Below, piece after piece: positions 1 through 6,594 of a stretch of 12,708 bases of DNA. The notes beneath the pieces were generated by a model. The model saw only the letters and a list, made by a program, of their open reading frames with translations. It made no database searches and was not told where the DNA came from. Position 1 is the first letter of the stretch. Every line of letters starts with the position of its first letter. Source of the DNA: an uncultured Acinetobacter sp. (GTDB lineage Bacteria; Cyanobacteriota; Vampirovibrionia; Gastranaerophilales; Gastranaerophilaceae); the NCBI GenBank assembly GCA_946623365.1, contig CAMORE010000054.1, positions 1 to 12,708 on the forward strand, given 5' to 3'. The position numbers were made by a program, and so were the translations under genes.

Positions 1-4
1 ATCT

Positions 5-24
5 CTTACATATATATAAAGTAT
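5..24. repeat. 20-nt upstream element, copy 1
   Basis: This 20-nt stretch (CTTACATATATATAAAGTAT) is identical to 9365-9384 in the same orientation. Copy 2 lies just upstream of the minus-strand gene starting at 9337. In both copies a GC dinucleotide within an AAATT(T)GC context sits exactly 18 nt beyond the repeat (42-43 and 9402-9403). By analogy, copy 1 may drive a minus-strand gene just off the left edge; that is inference. Confidence 0.55.
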
Positions 25-117
25 ATAACTTTTCAGAAATTGCCTTTTTTCTTTTATTTTGTTAAGAAATGTAAAGATGAATTTATTTTTTTCAGATTTA
101 TTTTACAAAAGTTATAT

Positions 118-146
118 TTGTAATGACAATATTTTAGTTTTATAAT
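118..146 (+). promoter_or_regulatory. sigma70-type promoter for adk
   Basis: A -35 box TTGTAA (118-123) is separated by 17 nt from a perfect -10 box TATAAT (141-146). Transcription would start near 153, leaving a leader of only about 17 nt before the adk start, with the Shine-Dalgarno at 157-162. Confidence 0.75.
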
Positions 147-169
147 CAATAGGTATAAGGAGATTGCCA

Positions 170-826
170 ATGAAAAAAGAGCTTATATTTTTAGGGCCGC
201 CTGCTTGCGGTAAGGGTACACAGACTAATATGCTGTCTGAATATTTAGGTTTTCCGCATATTGATACAGGTTCACTGTTAAGAGCGGAAATTGCTAAAGG
301 AAGTGATGATGGCAAAATTGCTAAAACATTTATAGATAAAGGGCAGTTAGTTCCGCCTGAATTAGTCGGTAATATTATAAAAAACAGACTAAAGGAAGAT
401 GATTGCACAGCAGGGTACGTCTTGGACGGTTACCCGAGAAGTTTGGCACAAGCTCAGATGTTGGAAAAAATTAATAAAGAAGTTGATAGTGAAGCTGCGG
501 ATTTTAAAGCAATCTATTTTGATATTGATACACAAATCTTGATAGACAGAATTGTACATCGCCAATCTTGCCCAAAATGCGGTGAAATATATAATAAAAA
601 ATTTAAACCATCGAAAAAAGAAAATTATTGCGATAAATGTAATGTTGAATTAAAAACGAGAGCAGATGATAACGAAGAAACTGCAAAAGCCAGATTCGAT
701 ACTTATTATAGAGAAACGGCTCCATTAATTGAATTTTATGAAAACAAGGGCGTTTTGCATAAAATAGATGCTAACGGCAGTATTGATGAAGTATGGAGCA
801 GATTGTTAAATATAATAAATAAATAA
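170..826 (+). CDS. adk: adenylate kinase (zinc-type LID)
   Basis: Catalyses ATP + AMP = 2 ADP in the cytoplasm and balances adenine nucleotide pools. The protein has 218 residues, normal for the long bacterial form. The P-loop is at residues 9-18 (GPPACGKGTQ), the AMP-site motif DGYPR at 86-90, and the LID (about 127-165) carries four cysteines at 134, 137, 154 and 157 in the CxxC...CxxC arrangement that binds zinc in Gram-positive-type enzymes. The P-loop differs from the usual GxPGxGKGTQ: the second glycine is Ala12, followed by Cys13. I chose ATG 170 because AAGGAG at 157-162 lies 7 nt upstream; an in-frame TTG at 164 would add two residues and has worse spacing. The gene has its own promoter, is not followed by a + strand gene, and its stop abuts that of the convergent regulator. 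Confidence 0.96.
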   Translation: MKKELIFLGPPACGKGTQTNMLSEYLGFPHIDTGSLLRAEIAKGSDDGKIAKTFIDKGQLVPPELVGNIIKNRLKEDDCTAGYVLDGYPRSLAQAQMLEKINKEVDSEAADFKAIYFDIDTQILIDRIVHRQSCPKCGEIYNKKFKPSKKENYCDKCNVELKTRADDNEETAKARFDTYYRETAPLIEFYENKGVLHKIDANGSIDEVWSRLLNIINK

Positions 827-1486
827 TTATACCAGACCTTCTCTTAAAGCTTTAACAGCTGCCTGAGTCCTATCATCTACAACAAGTTTTTGGATAATAT
901 TGCAAACGTGAGCTTTTGCAGTATGCTCACTAATTGTCAACGTTTTAGCAATTTGGCTGTTTGATTGTCCGTCTACAACCAGTTTTAGTACTTCATATTC
1001 TCTTTGTGTTAAATTAGAATGATTTTGTCTAAACGTGCTCCTTGACAATTGGCGAGACGGTATTATTCCGCTGTGTTTATCTCTGATAAAAGGTACAACT
1101 TTCGGGTCAAGCCACATAGCTCCGGCCTTAACCATTTTAATAACACTCATTAAAAAATCGGTATTTATGTCTTTTATAACATATGCATTTGCACCTGATA
1201 CGAATGATGCATTAAGTTCTTGTTCGTTAATATGAGAGGTAAGCATGATAATTTTAATATTATTGTTATATTCCAGAATTTGTTTCGCTGCATCTATTCC
1301 TGAAATATCAGGCAGCCCTATATCCATTAATACAATATCGGGTTTTATCAGTTTTGCCTTTTCAATTGCTTCTTTTCCGTTAACTGCCTCTCCGATAACT
1401 TCCATTTCAGGATAATCATTAAAGAGTGATTTTATTCCTATACGCATTAATTTTTGATCTTCTACCAATAATATTTTAATATTCAT
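827..1486 (-). CDS. NarL/FixJ-type response regulator
   Basis: DNA-binding response regulator of 219 residues, expected to act as a phosphorylation-controlled transcription factor. The receiver domain (about 3-120) has the acidic pair Glu9/Asp10, phospho-acceptor Asp55 (in LMDIGLPD), Thr83 and Lys105, so it looks functional. The C-terminal LuxR-type helix-turn-helix (about 157-219) contains LTQREYEVLKLV and SEHTAKAHV and ends DRTQAAVKALREGLV, a style common in cyanobacterial NarL regulators. The start is ATG 1486 because GGAGG lies 4 nt upstream; the frame extends to a TTG at 1519 but that stretch (GNSYIPFGGL) is not receiver-like. No histidine kinase is encoded in the window, so the partner is unknown. 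It follows the TPR gene by 110 nt, which may hold its own promoter. Its stop is immediately adjacent to the adk stop with no room for a terminator. Confidence 0.93.
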   Translation of the reverse strand: MNIKILLVEDQKLMRIGIKSLFNDYPEMEVIGEAVNGKEAIEKAKLIKPDIVLMDIGLPDISGIDAAKQILEYNNNIKIIMLTSHINEQELNASFVSGANAYVIKDINTDFLMSVIKMVKAGAMWLDPKVVPFIRDKHSGIIPSRQLSRSTFRQNHSNLTQREYEVLKLVVDGQSNSQIAKTLTISEHTAKAHVCNIIQKLVVDDRTQAAVKALREGLV

Positions 1487-1596
1487 TAAGCCTCCAAATG
1501 GTATGTATGAATTTCCCAATGTAATATTAAAATATTGAAAAATAAAAAAATATATACTGAATATTTTTTTTTAGCATTATATTTAGTATTTTAAAT

Positions 1597-2073
1597 TTAG
1601 AACTGTTTTTTTAATGCTTCTCGTAAATCTATAATTTTTATATGACTTTCCAATATAGATTGATTTCTGCCTTCGTAGGCTTTATCGTAATTGTCATTCT
1701 TTTCAATAGCAAGATTAAAATATTTAACGGCATCATCAAGCCTGTCCTGAACGTAGTATGTCATGCCTATCAATGTATATTCAACTTCTTGTTTTTCAGA
1801 ATACTTTAATGCCATGTTAAAATATCTGATTGCAGAGTTGAACTTGCTCTCAAAATGTTTTATACAGCCCAATCCCCGAAAAATTACAGGATTTTTTTTA
1901 TCAATTAAATATGCTTGTATCAAGGAACGTCTTCCCGAATTATAATTATATTTGTCATATTCACTTTTTGCTTGTTTAATAAGCCTTAAAAGTAATATTT
2001 TACTGTTCAATCTCTGAAAATAGTTTTTCAGTTCTTCTAATTTTTCTAATTCCTCTTTAATATTATCAGACAT
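1597..2073 (-). CDS. TPR-repeat protein
   Basis: A 158-residue soluble protein with no signal peptide or membrane segment. Two tetratricopeptide-like helix pairs are visible at about 62-93 (VIFRGLGCIKHFESKFNSAI) and 96-127 (TLIGMTYYVQDRLDDAVKYF), with a more degenerate repeat at about 30-60 and a coiled-coil-like charged N-terminus (KEELEKLEELKNYF). TPR proteins act as protein-binding scaffolds; the partner cannot be told from sequence. It lies 23 nt downstream of the ACT-domain gene and upstream of the response regulator on the same strand, so the three could be co-transcribed from the promoter at 2466-2495. The Shine-Dalgarno is poor (AGGT about 13 nt before the ATG), so translation may be weak or coupled. 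Confidence 0.8.
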   Translation of the reverse strand: MSDNIKEELEKLEELKNYFQRLNSKILLLRLIKQAKSEYDKYNYNSGRRSLIQAYLIDKKNPVIFRGLGCIKHFESKFNSAIRYFNMALKYSEKQEVEYTLIGMTYYVQDRLDDAVKYFNLAIEKNDNYDKAYEGRNQSILESHIKIIDLREALKKQF

Positions 2074-2096
2074 AATGAAATTAAGTTACCTAATTT

Positions 2097-2378
2097 TTAA
2101 ACAGTATGCATTTTTTCAAAAATACCTTTTTTCTGCACCCAAACTTCCACTTGTATCCTGTTACCTTCTTCTATAAGTGCATTTTTTAAATCTTTAAAAT
2201 TTAATTCGGCTTTTTCAATATCGCATAGCATAAACATAACAAAGTGACCTTGCATAAGAGTTTGTTTAATATCTTCAATATTGACTTTAAATTTTGATAA
2301 TATTGCCGCAATATTCGCAACTATACCTACTTTATCCGCTCCTGAAACTGTAATTATTATTTTATTTTCATCATTCAT
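2097..2378 (-). CDS. single ACT-domain protein (UPF0237-like)
   Basis: A 93-residue protein made almost entirely of one ACT domain: NKIIITVSGADKVGIVANIA at 5-24 is the typical first strand and helix with the Gly-Ile-Val turn, followed by NIEDIKQTLMQGHFVMFMLCD. Stand-alone ACT proteins of this length are presumed small-molecule sensors, often for amino acids; the ligand is unknown. I chose ATG 2378, which has AGGA 8 nt upstream and begins right at the domain. The frame stays open to 2435, but that extension runs through a perfect 9-bp hairpin and lies in the leader of a strong promoter, so it is probably untranslated. It is the first gene of a likely ACT-TPR-regulator run. Confidence 0.85.
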   Translation of the reverse strand: MNDENKIIITVSGADKVGIVANIAAILSKFKVNIEDIKQTLMQGHFVMFMLCDIEKAELNFKDLKNALIEEGNRIQVEVWVQKKGIFEKMHTV

Positions 2379-2416
2379 TGTAATAGTCCTGTTCTTATTA
2401 TCTCTTATAAAAGGAA

Positions 2417-2439
2417 AGTCTTGCAATGTGTGCAAGACT
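2417..2439 (-). promoter_or_regulatory. leader hairpin upstream of the ACT gene
   Basis: A perfect 9-bp inverted repeat (AGTCTTGCA at 2417-2425, TGCAAGACT at 2431-2439) with a 5-nt loop. On the minus strand the stem is followed by the T-rich stretch TTCCTTTT. It falls inside the predicted 5' leader of the ACT gene, about 20 nt after the predicted transcript start. It could be an attenuator, or a weak terminator for the gene ending at 2539. Confidence 0.5.
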
Positions 2440-2465
2440 CAAAAATATACATTTACCCCACTAAC

Positions 2466-2495
2466 TTTATACCATATGTCAAATACACTTGTCAA
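2466..2495 (-). promoter_or_regulatory. sigma70-type promoter for the ACT gene run
   Basis: On the minus strand a perfect -35 TTGACA (2490-2495) is 18 nt from -10 TATAAA (2466-2471). The -35 box lies inside a 13-bp dyad CACTTG-T-CAAGTG (2486-2498), and an 8-bp inverted repeat TTATACCA/TGGTATAA (2467-2474, 2497-2504) brackets the whole promoter. These dyads are candidate operators. Confidence 0.75.
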
Positions 2496-2538
2496 GTGGT
2501 ATAATTTAATTGGTATATATCAATCTAAAATAAGCGTT

Positions 2539-3276
2539 TTATCCTTCTTCAAGAAGAGTTTTTTCTCCGTATGCAGTAAGGCGGTATTCAGAAGCACCTA
2601 CAACACCTGTTAAATCGGGCAAACATTCAATATAATCTCTGTTGATACCTTCCTGTATAACGCTATGATCAAGTATAACCGCGATATTTTGCATTAATTT
2701 TGCATTTAATTGTTTAAGGGTAAATCTTGGTTTATTTTCAAATTGCGTGAAATAGTATGCTGTCATAAGCAGGTAATCTATTTTACGTTCTACTTTTCTG
2801 CTGCTTATATAATTCAAAAATGCATTATCTTTTTTAATTGATGGACTTGGTTTAAATGAAAGCTCTTCCTGCGGTTCCTGCATTGATTTATCCAAAATTG
2901 CATCAAAAACATTTTGAACGTTCTCGTTTTCCGTATTTATGGTAGGACGGTTATCTTTTTTTGCAGAACCTGAAAAAATTGCATCCAAACTATTTTTCGT
3001 TTCATTTTCCTTGTTAGAGAAGTTGTTTTCTTTACTTTCTTCTGTTTTTTTAGTTCGTTTAAGTTGTTCGTCAATTCGTTTTTGTGTTAATTCTTTCTCT
3101 GTATTTCTTTTTGCTGTATTTGTGCGAGAAGAAGAAACCTGTTCCGAATTTTTTTGTACATAATCCGAAACTTTCCTTACCCATTTTTCAAACTCATCTA
3201 CAATCATATCCCTATCGGTTGTAGTAAGAGAAAGCTGGTATCGACCTTTTGTAACTTTAAACGAATAAGTTGTCAT
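2539..3276 (-). CDS. unknown; N-terminal module, charged linker, winged-helix-like C-terminus
   Basis: I do not recognise a named family. The 245-residue protein has three parts. Residues 1-36 form a compact module (YSFKVTKGRYQLSL...VDEFEKWVRKV) that closely resembles the whole 42-residue protein encoded just upstream. Residues 42-150 are a highly charged, Asn/Lys/Glu-rich, probably disordered linker containing two similar short motifs, SLDAIFSGS (96-104) and VFDAILDKS (123-131). Residues 162-245 look like a helical winged-helix-type fold (KIDYLLMTAYYF, FTLKQLNAKL, a strand-like YRLTAYGEKTLLEEG), which suggests DNA or protein binding. No signal peptide or membrane segment. The start follows the 42-residue ORF by 9 nt with AGG 9 nt upstream of ATG. 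Function is unknown; a regulator is only a guess. Confidence 0.82.
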   Translation of the reverse strand: MTTYSFKVTKGRYQLSLTTTDRDMIVDEFEKWVRKVSDYVQKNSEQVSSSRTNTAKRNTEKELTQKRIDEQLKRTKKTEESKENNFSNKENETKNSLDAIFSGSAKKDNRPTINTENENVQNVFDAILDKSMQEPQEELSFKPSPSIKKDNAFLNYISSRKVERKIDYLLMTAYYFTQFENKPRFTLKQLNAKLMQNIAVILDHSVIQEGINRDYIECLPDLTGVVGASEYRLTAYGEKTLLEEG

Positions 3277-3285
3277 TTTCTATAC

Positions 3286-3414
3286 CTATCTTACATTATC
3301 TTGTAATAATTCATCTCTCCACTTGTTAAGCTGTTCCTCAACAAATTCCAAATCATCAGATTTCAGTTCTATTTCAATTTCACCTTTTTTCATTTTAAAT
3401 ACGTATTCGTGCAT
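3286..3414 (-). CDS. 42-residue small protein, paralogue of the downstream gene's N-terminus
   Basis: A short ORF (begins MHEYVFKMKKGEIEIELKSD and ends LQDNVR) with an excellent Shine-Dalgarno, AAGGAG 5 nt before the ATG. It ends 9 nt before the 245-residue gene. Aligned without gaps, the two N-termini share Y-x-F-K-x-x-K-G, a leucine-bearing strand, an aspartate, a valine and K-W at equivalent places (for example YVFKMKKG against YSFKVTKG, and NKW against EKW). The ribosome binding site, the operon position and the similarity together support a real gene. The fold is predicted as two strands and a helix; function is unknown. Confidence 0.75.
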   Translation of the reverse strand: MHEYVFKMKKGEIEIELKSDDLEFVEEQLNKWRDELLQDNVR

Positions 3415-3447
3415 GTCTGCTCCTTAAAATTTCCTAAAAGTTGGATA

Positions 3448-3462
3448 AGATAATAATTATCA
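3448..3462. promoter_or_regulatory. Fur-like palindrome
   Basis: AGATAATAATTATCA matches the 7-1-7 Fur box (TGATAATnATTATCA) at 14 of 15 positions and contains a perfect 13-bp palindrome (3449-3461). It lies just downstream of the predicted -10 box and 34 nt upstream of the 42-residue ORF, a place where a repressor would block transcription. AT-richness raises the chance of coincidence. Confidence 0.45.
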
Positions 3463-3472
3463 TCTCAAGTAA

Positions 3473-3501
3473 AGTTTACATTAAAATAATATAACTTGCA
3501 A
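3473..3501 (-). promoter_or_regulatory. probable promoter for the 42-residue ORF/245-residue gene pair
   Basis: On the minus strand, -35 TTGCAA (3496-3501) is 17 nt from -10 TAAACT (3473-3478). The same -35 hexamer with a 17-nt spacer is seen upstream of the CNNM-type gene. The -35 box is the centre of a 12-bp palindrome AACTTGCAAGTT (3493-3504). Confidence 0.5.
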
Positions 3502-3548
3502 GTTTATTAATAAATATGTTAATTGATTCATTTATAATTGCCAAAATA

Positions 3549-4328
3549 CTATTTTAGATTATTCAATACAAATTTAAATTTTATTTTATAAAATTCTTTT
3601 TTTGTTTTACTGTCTTTATCAATCAGTACATCTGTAACTTCCCAAGTAGTTCCTTTATTTATTAAAACTGTTTTTTCTTTTTTCTTTCCAAGGTTTTCCA
3701 TAGAAATTGCTTGCAAATTTTTTGGTGCGTTTAACTCAAGCACAAAATTTGCATTTTTTATTGAGTTTTTGTCATAAGAAGCAAACATAAATCCATTTTC
3801 AACATATTTTTTATTGTCTGTTTTTTTCTTTAAAATCTCCAAATTATCAGAACTTACCGGCTGCGAGATTATATTGTCCAGAGTTGCATCATTAAACATT
3901 GTTCTTATGCCTTTTACATCAGTACTTCTATATAAAATCATATTTTGCGGAAGTTTTGTTTTTGATATGGGAATACAAAGCTGGTTAGCATAATAATCAA
4001 GCCTGCATTTTAAGGGTTTAGTAATTTCTTTTTTAGGAATATAGTCTTGTAAATTATTTCTTAAATGGCAGTTTATTAATAAAAATGTATCTTCACCTCT
4101 TACTGCACCATAAACATATTTTCTTATTACTGCTTTTTCGCTCTCAGAAAGTTCTTTTACTTGATTATTCATTTTATTAATTACACGTTTTTTATGGCTG
4201 ATATCTTTAAACGGCATTATAAGAGATGCGGCAATAACGTCATCACCTGCTTTTATCGGTTTACTTAAACCCGCAAAAGCAACACTGCATAATAGTATGC
4301 TAATAGCTATACATATAAATCTTTTCAT
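3549..4328 (-). CDS. secreted ADP-ribosyltransferase-like protein (ADPrib_exo_Tox fold)
   Basis: A 259-residue exported protein. Residues 1-19 are a classical signal peptide (MKRF, hydrophobic core, AFA just before Gly20). The rest follows the layout of ADP-ribosylating exotoxins of the C3/Iota type: LSESEKAVIRKYVYGA...INCHLRN (60-91), the NAD-binding arginine strand ILYRSTD with Arg134, GFMFASYDKN (179-188) where the STS motif belongs, NFVLELNAPKNLQAIS (194-209), and EKTVLINKGTTWEVTDV (218-234) where E-x-E-VLL...G-T normally sits. Two motifs are altered: STS reads Phe-Ala-Ser, and the second, catalytic Glu of ExE reads Thr220. Active members transfer ADP-ribose from NAD to a protein; this one may be inactive or atypical. 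ATG 4328 begins a clean signal peptide; an in-frame TTG at 4334 adds two residues. A TATAAT at 4362-4367 may give it its own promoter. It is last in the HldA-IctB run. Confidence 0.75.
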   Translation of the reverse strand: MKRFICIAISILLCSVAFAGLSKPIKAGDDVIAASLIMPFKDISHKKRVINKMNNQVKELSESEKAVIRKYVYGAVRGEDTFLLINCHLRNNLQDYIPKKEITKPLKCRLDYYANQLCIPISKTKLPQNMILYRSTDVKGIRTMFNDATLDNIISQPVSSDNLEILKKKTDNKKYVENGFMFASYDKNSIKNANFVLELNAPKNLQAISMENLGKKKEKTVLINKGTTWEVTDVLIDKDSKTKKEFYKIKFKFVLNNLK

Positions 4329-4349
4329 AATCAACTATCCATAAAATAA

Positions 4350-4404
4350 TATTAAACCTGTATTATATATTATCACAGAATTTATACAGAAAAAAGGTTT
4401 AATA
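4350..4404. repeat. nested inverted repeats between the 78-residue gene and the ART-like gene
   Basis: A 10-bp inverted repeat (TATTAAACCT at 4350-4359, AGGTTTAATA at 4395-4404) encloses an inner 6-bp one (CTGTAT 4358-4363, ATACAG 4384-4389). On the minus strand a run of six T follows the first outer arm. It could be an RNA processing or partial termination structure separating the ART-like gene from the run above it, or an operator over the possible -10 box at 4362-4367. Confidence 0.4.
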
Positions 4405-4405
4405 G

Positions 4406-4642
4406 TTACACTAATTTATTAAGTTTTGCATAATTTGCTTTTTGTTTAATTGAATTATTTCGTTCGGTATTTTCTGCTGAAAGCTGTTCCTTTACGACTG
4501 CTGCCTTATTTATTCTATCCAATATTCTTTCTGAATCATAATAAAATTCAGAATTAATTTTGCATTTTTGCATGCAGCTTAATAATTTTGTTCCGCTGTT
4601 AATTCCTGTAACAGGACTTATTGATTTTATAATATAGGTCAT
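4406..4642 (-). CDS. 78-residue hypothetical protein
   Basis: I do not recognise this protein. It has no signal peptide or membrane segment, is rich in Lys, Asn, Ser and Ile, and has a helical charged C-terminal half (ILDRINKAAVVKEQLSAENTERN at about 40-62). Two cysteines (Cys23, Cys27) sit in CMQKC. It is supported as a gene by an excellent Shine-Dalgarno, AAGGAG 5 nt before the ATG, and by its place 32 nt after the IctB-type gene, the same spacing as between that gene and the one before it. It may be an accessory factor of the same envelope module or simply a co-transcribed small protein. Confidence 0.65.
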   Translation of the reverse strand: MTYIIKSISPVTGINSGTKLLSCMQKCKINSEFYYDSERILDRINKAAVVKEQLSAENTERNNSIKQKANYAKLNKLV

Positions 4643-4674
4643 TTTATCTCCTTAAAAACAACACACATTAAATT

Positions 4675-5997
4675 TTATTTTGTAAGTACTCTAATTATAC
4701 CAATCATTATCCAAAATGTAAATTGTATTTGTGGTCTGAAAAATACCGTATCAACAATTCCATGTGCCATTATTCCGATTATTGATATCATAGCTGACAG
4801 AACAAATACAGTTTCTATAGTCTTTGTCGAAAAAATAAATCTTAAAGCTTTTATAATATTAGTAATTAGGAAAGAAACGAATCCTAAAAGAGCAAAAATT
4901 CCGCTTTCAACAGCCGTTTCCAGATAAATATTATATGCACTAAGAGCATCAAAACCTGTTCTCATATATAACCCATAAATTTCCCTAAAATTTTGATTTC
5001 CGCATCCTATTCCAAGAAGCCAATTATCTTTAAACATTTGAATACAAGAGTTATAAACATTAAATCTGAATGAATTTGAGCTGTCACTTCTCATTGCAAA
5101 TATTGAGAAAATTCTTGCTCTGAGTGATGCTGTTGAAATAATTATAAATGAGACTGCAAGTGTTAAAAAAACTAATAACATTGTAAAGATTTTTTTTAGT
5201 TGAGGTTTTAATAATTTAAAAATTATAAATGTAAAAATTAAAAATTCGAAAAATAACCCTATATAAGCACCTCGACAGCCTGTTAATACTAATGCTGTAA
5301 CGGATAAAAAGGCTAAAAACAAAGTTAACGCTATCAATGCAGGTTGGGTATACTTAAACGACAGTAACTTGTCTTTGAAAGCAAAAGGCAAAGATAACAA
5401 CGCAGGAATTACAGATAACATATACCCTCCAAAAAGATTCGGGTTATATGGTTTAATTGTTCCGTAAACTCTTGTCATAACTTCTTCAGGATTAAGGTGT
5501 GACATGTCCTGCCAGCCTGATATCTCTTCTACAGCACCTATATTTTGTAAGAATGCAAATACTGTTTCAAAAACTGCGCATAATCCGAAAGCTAAAAATA
5601 TCCATTTAATCATATTTTTATTGTCTTTCAGATAATGAACAACCGTTATATAAAATCCAAGATAGGTTAATGTTTTAAAAAATCCTTTTAAACTCAAATA
5701 CAGCAGTGAAGAACCGGCAACACTTATAATTACAAAAATAAAATACAAAAGTAAAAATTTATCGGCTAAGCTCAGTTCAAATTTTTCTCCGTTTTTTGTA
5801 ACCAATTTAATAGCTGTAAGCAGAATCGCAAATAATGCAAAATAGCCTATTTGATCTGAGTTAGCGAAAGTTGAGCTAAAAATAACGATAAAAATATTAA
5901 GCCCGATTAGCCAATCTATTTTCTGAAGTATATTACTATTATCGTAAATTGGTGTAAATATTTTTTGTGTTTTATGTAGAAATTTATTTATTAACAA
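4675..5997 (-). CDS. IctB/O-antigen-ligase-type polytopic membrane protein
   Basis: A 440-residue inner-membrane protein with about ten to twelve hydrophobic segments. The large loop and flanking helices carry Wzy_C/O-antigen-ligase features: NPNLFGG (185-191), TGCRGAY (239-245) with the conserved arginine, FRFNVYNSCIQMFKDNWLLG followed by IGCGNQNF (310-337), and AYNIYLETAVESGIFALLGF (354-373). The C-terminus HGIVDTVFFRPQIQFTFW is the signature end of cyanobacterial IctB, a family named as a bicarbonate transporter but structurally of the ligase/polymerase superfamily. Next to a heptose kinase, a role in joining or polymerising surface glycan is more likely than bicarbonate uptake; this is inference. 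The start is a TTG with AGGA 8 nt upstream; no ATG lies near the N-terminus and no other start is in frame upstream nearby. Confidence 0.85.
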   Translation of the reverse strand: MLINKFLHKTQKIFTPIYDNSNILQKIDWLIGLNIFIVIFSSTFANSDQIGYFALFAILLTAIKLVTKNGEKFELSLADKFLLLYFIFVIISVAGSSLLYLSLKGFFKTLTYLGFYITVVHYLKDNKNMIKWIFLAFGLCAVFETVFAFLQNIGAVEEISGWQDMSHLNPEEVMTRVYGTIKPYNPNLFGGYMLSVIPALLSLPFAFKDKLLSFKYTQPALIALTLFLAFLSVTALVLTGCRGAYIGLFFEFLIFTFIIFKLLKPQLKKIFTMLLVFLTLAVSFIIISTASLRARIFSIFAMRSDSSNSFRFNVYNSCIQMFKDNWLLGIGCGNQNFREIYGLYMRTGFDALSAYNIYLETAVESGIFALLGFVSFLITNIIKALRFIFSTKTIETVFVLSAMISIIGIMAHGIVDTVFFRPQIQFTFWIMIGIIRVLTK

Positions 5998-6029
5998 TTT
6001 GGTATTCCTATTTCTATCGTTTATTTGTT

Positions 6030-6584
6030 CTACCCAATATTTACTCCGGCACCTTCCCCGTTATCTTCTACTTGAATATCAGTTGTTACACGTACGTCTG
6101 AAATTGTTCCGTTAAATTTGTAGTTCTCACCTTCTAATGTAACAGGAAGTCCCATTTTAATTTTGTTTCCGCCTACAACAGCTCCGTCTTTTGTTATTTT
6201 TGCTACATCTGTTATTGAAACAACCGCATCATATATGGCAGGTTGAGCCGGATCATTAACCAGTATGTATTGCTTTTCCGATTTAGCGGAAGCAACTGCT
6301 GTCTGTCTCGGAGAATAAACAACCCCGTTAACATTAAGTTCTGTATAAGGAACATTTCTTATTGTAATAAAGGTTTTTGAATTTGCTTTGATCGGAAAAC
6401 CGTCTCCGGTAACAGTGACACCTCTCAAAAATACTTGAAATGATATGGGGGAAGTTGCTTCAATTTGTTTATCAGCAGTTTGTCTAAAGTGTTTCATAGT
6501 AAACAGTCCTACTGCCAAAGCTGCTATAACACCTAATATAATAATAATATCAACAAGATTAAGCTTTCCAAATATATTTTTCAT
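6030..6584 (-). CDS. DUF4330-type single-pass membrane protein
   Basis: A 184-residue protein that starts FGKLNLVDIIIILGVIAALAVG, the characteristic opening of DUF4330 proteins: a short cytoplasmic segment, one membrane helix at about 10-30, then a domain of about 150 residues outside the membrane. The external part is rich in beta-strand sequence (ISFQVFLRGVTVTGDGFPI, KQYILVNDPAQPAIYDAVVSITDV, YKFNGTISDVRV). The molecular function of the family is not known. AGGAG is 7 nt before the ATG. The gene sits 10 nt after the heptose kinase and 32 nt before the IctB-type gene, so it is very probably co-transcribed and may assist envelope glycan assembly or export. Confidence 0.8.
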   Translation of the reverse strand: MKNIFGKLNLVDIIIILGVIAALAVGLFTMKHFRQTADKQIEATSPISFQVFLRGVTVTGDGFPIKANSKTFITIRNVPYTELNVNGVVYSPRQTAVASAKSEKQYILVNDPAQPAIYDAVVSITDVAKITKDGAVVGGNKIKMGLPVTLEGENYKFNGTISDVRVTTDIQVEDNGEGAGVNIG

Positions 6585-6594
6585 GTATAAACTC

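Noticed and set aside
112..408. Open frame on the minus strand over the start of adk
   Set aside because: Overlaps the adk promoter and coding region and has no family resemblance.
1035..1235. Open frame on the + strand opposite the response regulator
   Set aside because: Shadow of a well-supported gene on the other strand.
2379..2435. Upstream in-frame extension of the ACT gene
   Set aside because: Lies in the leader after a strong promoter, contains a hairpin, and the ATG at 2378 has the better ribosome binding site.
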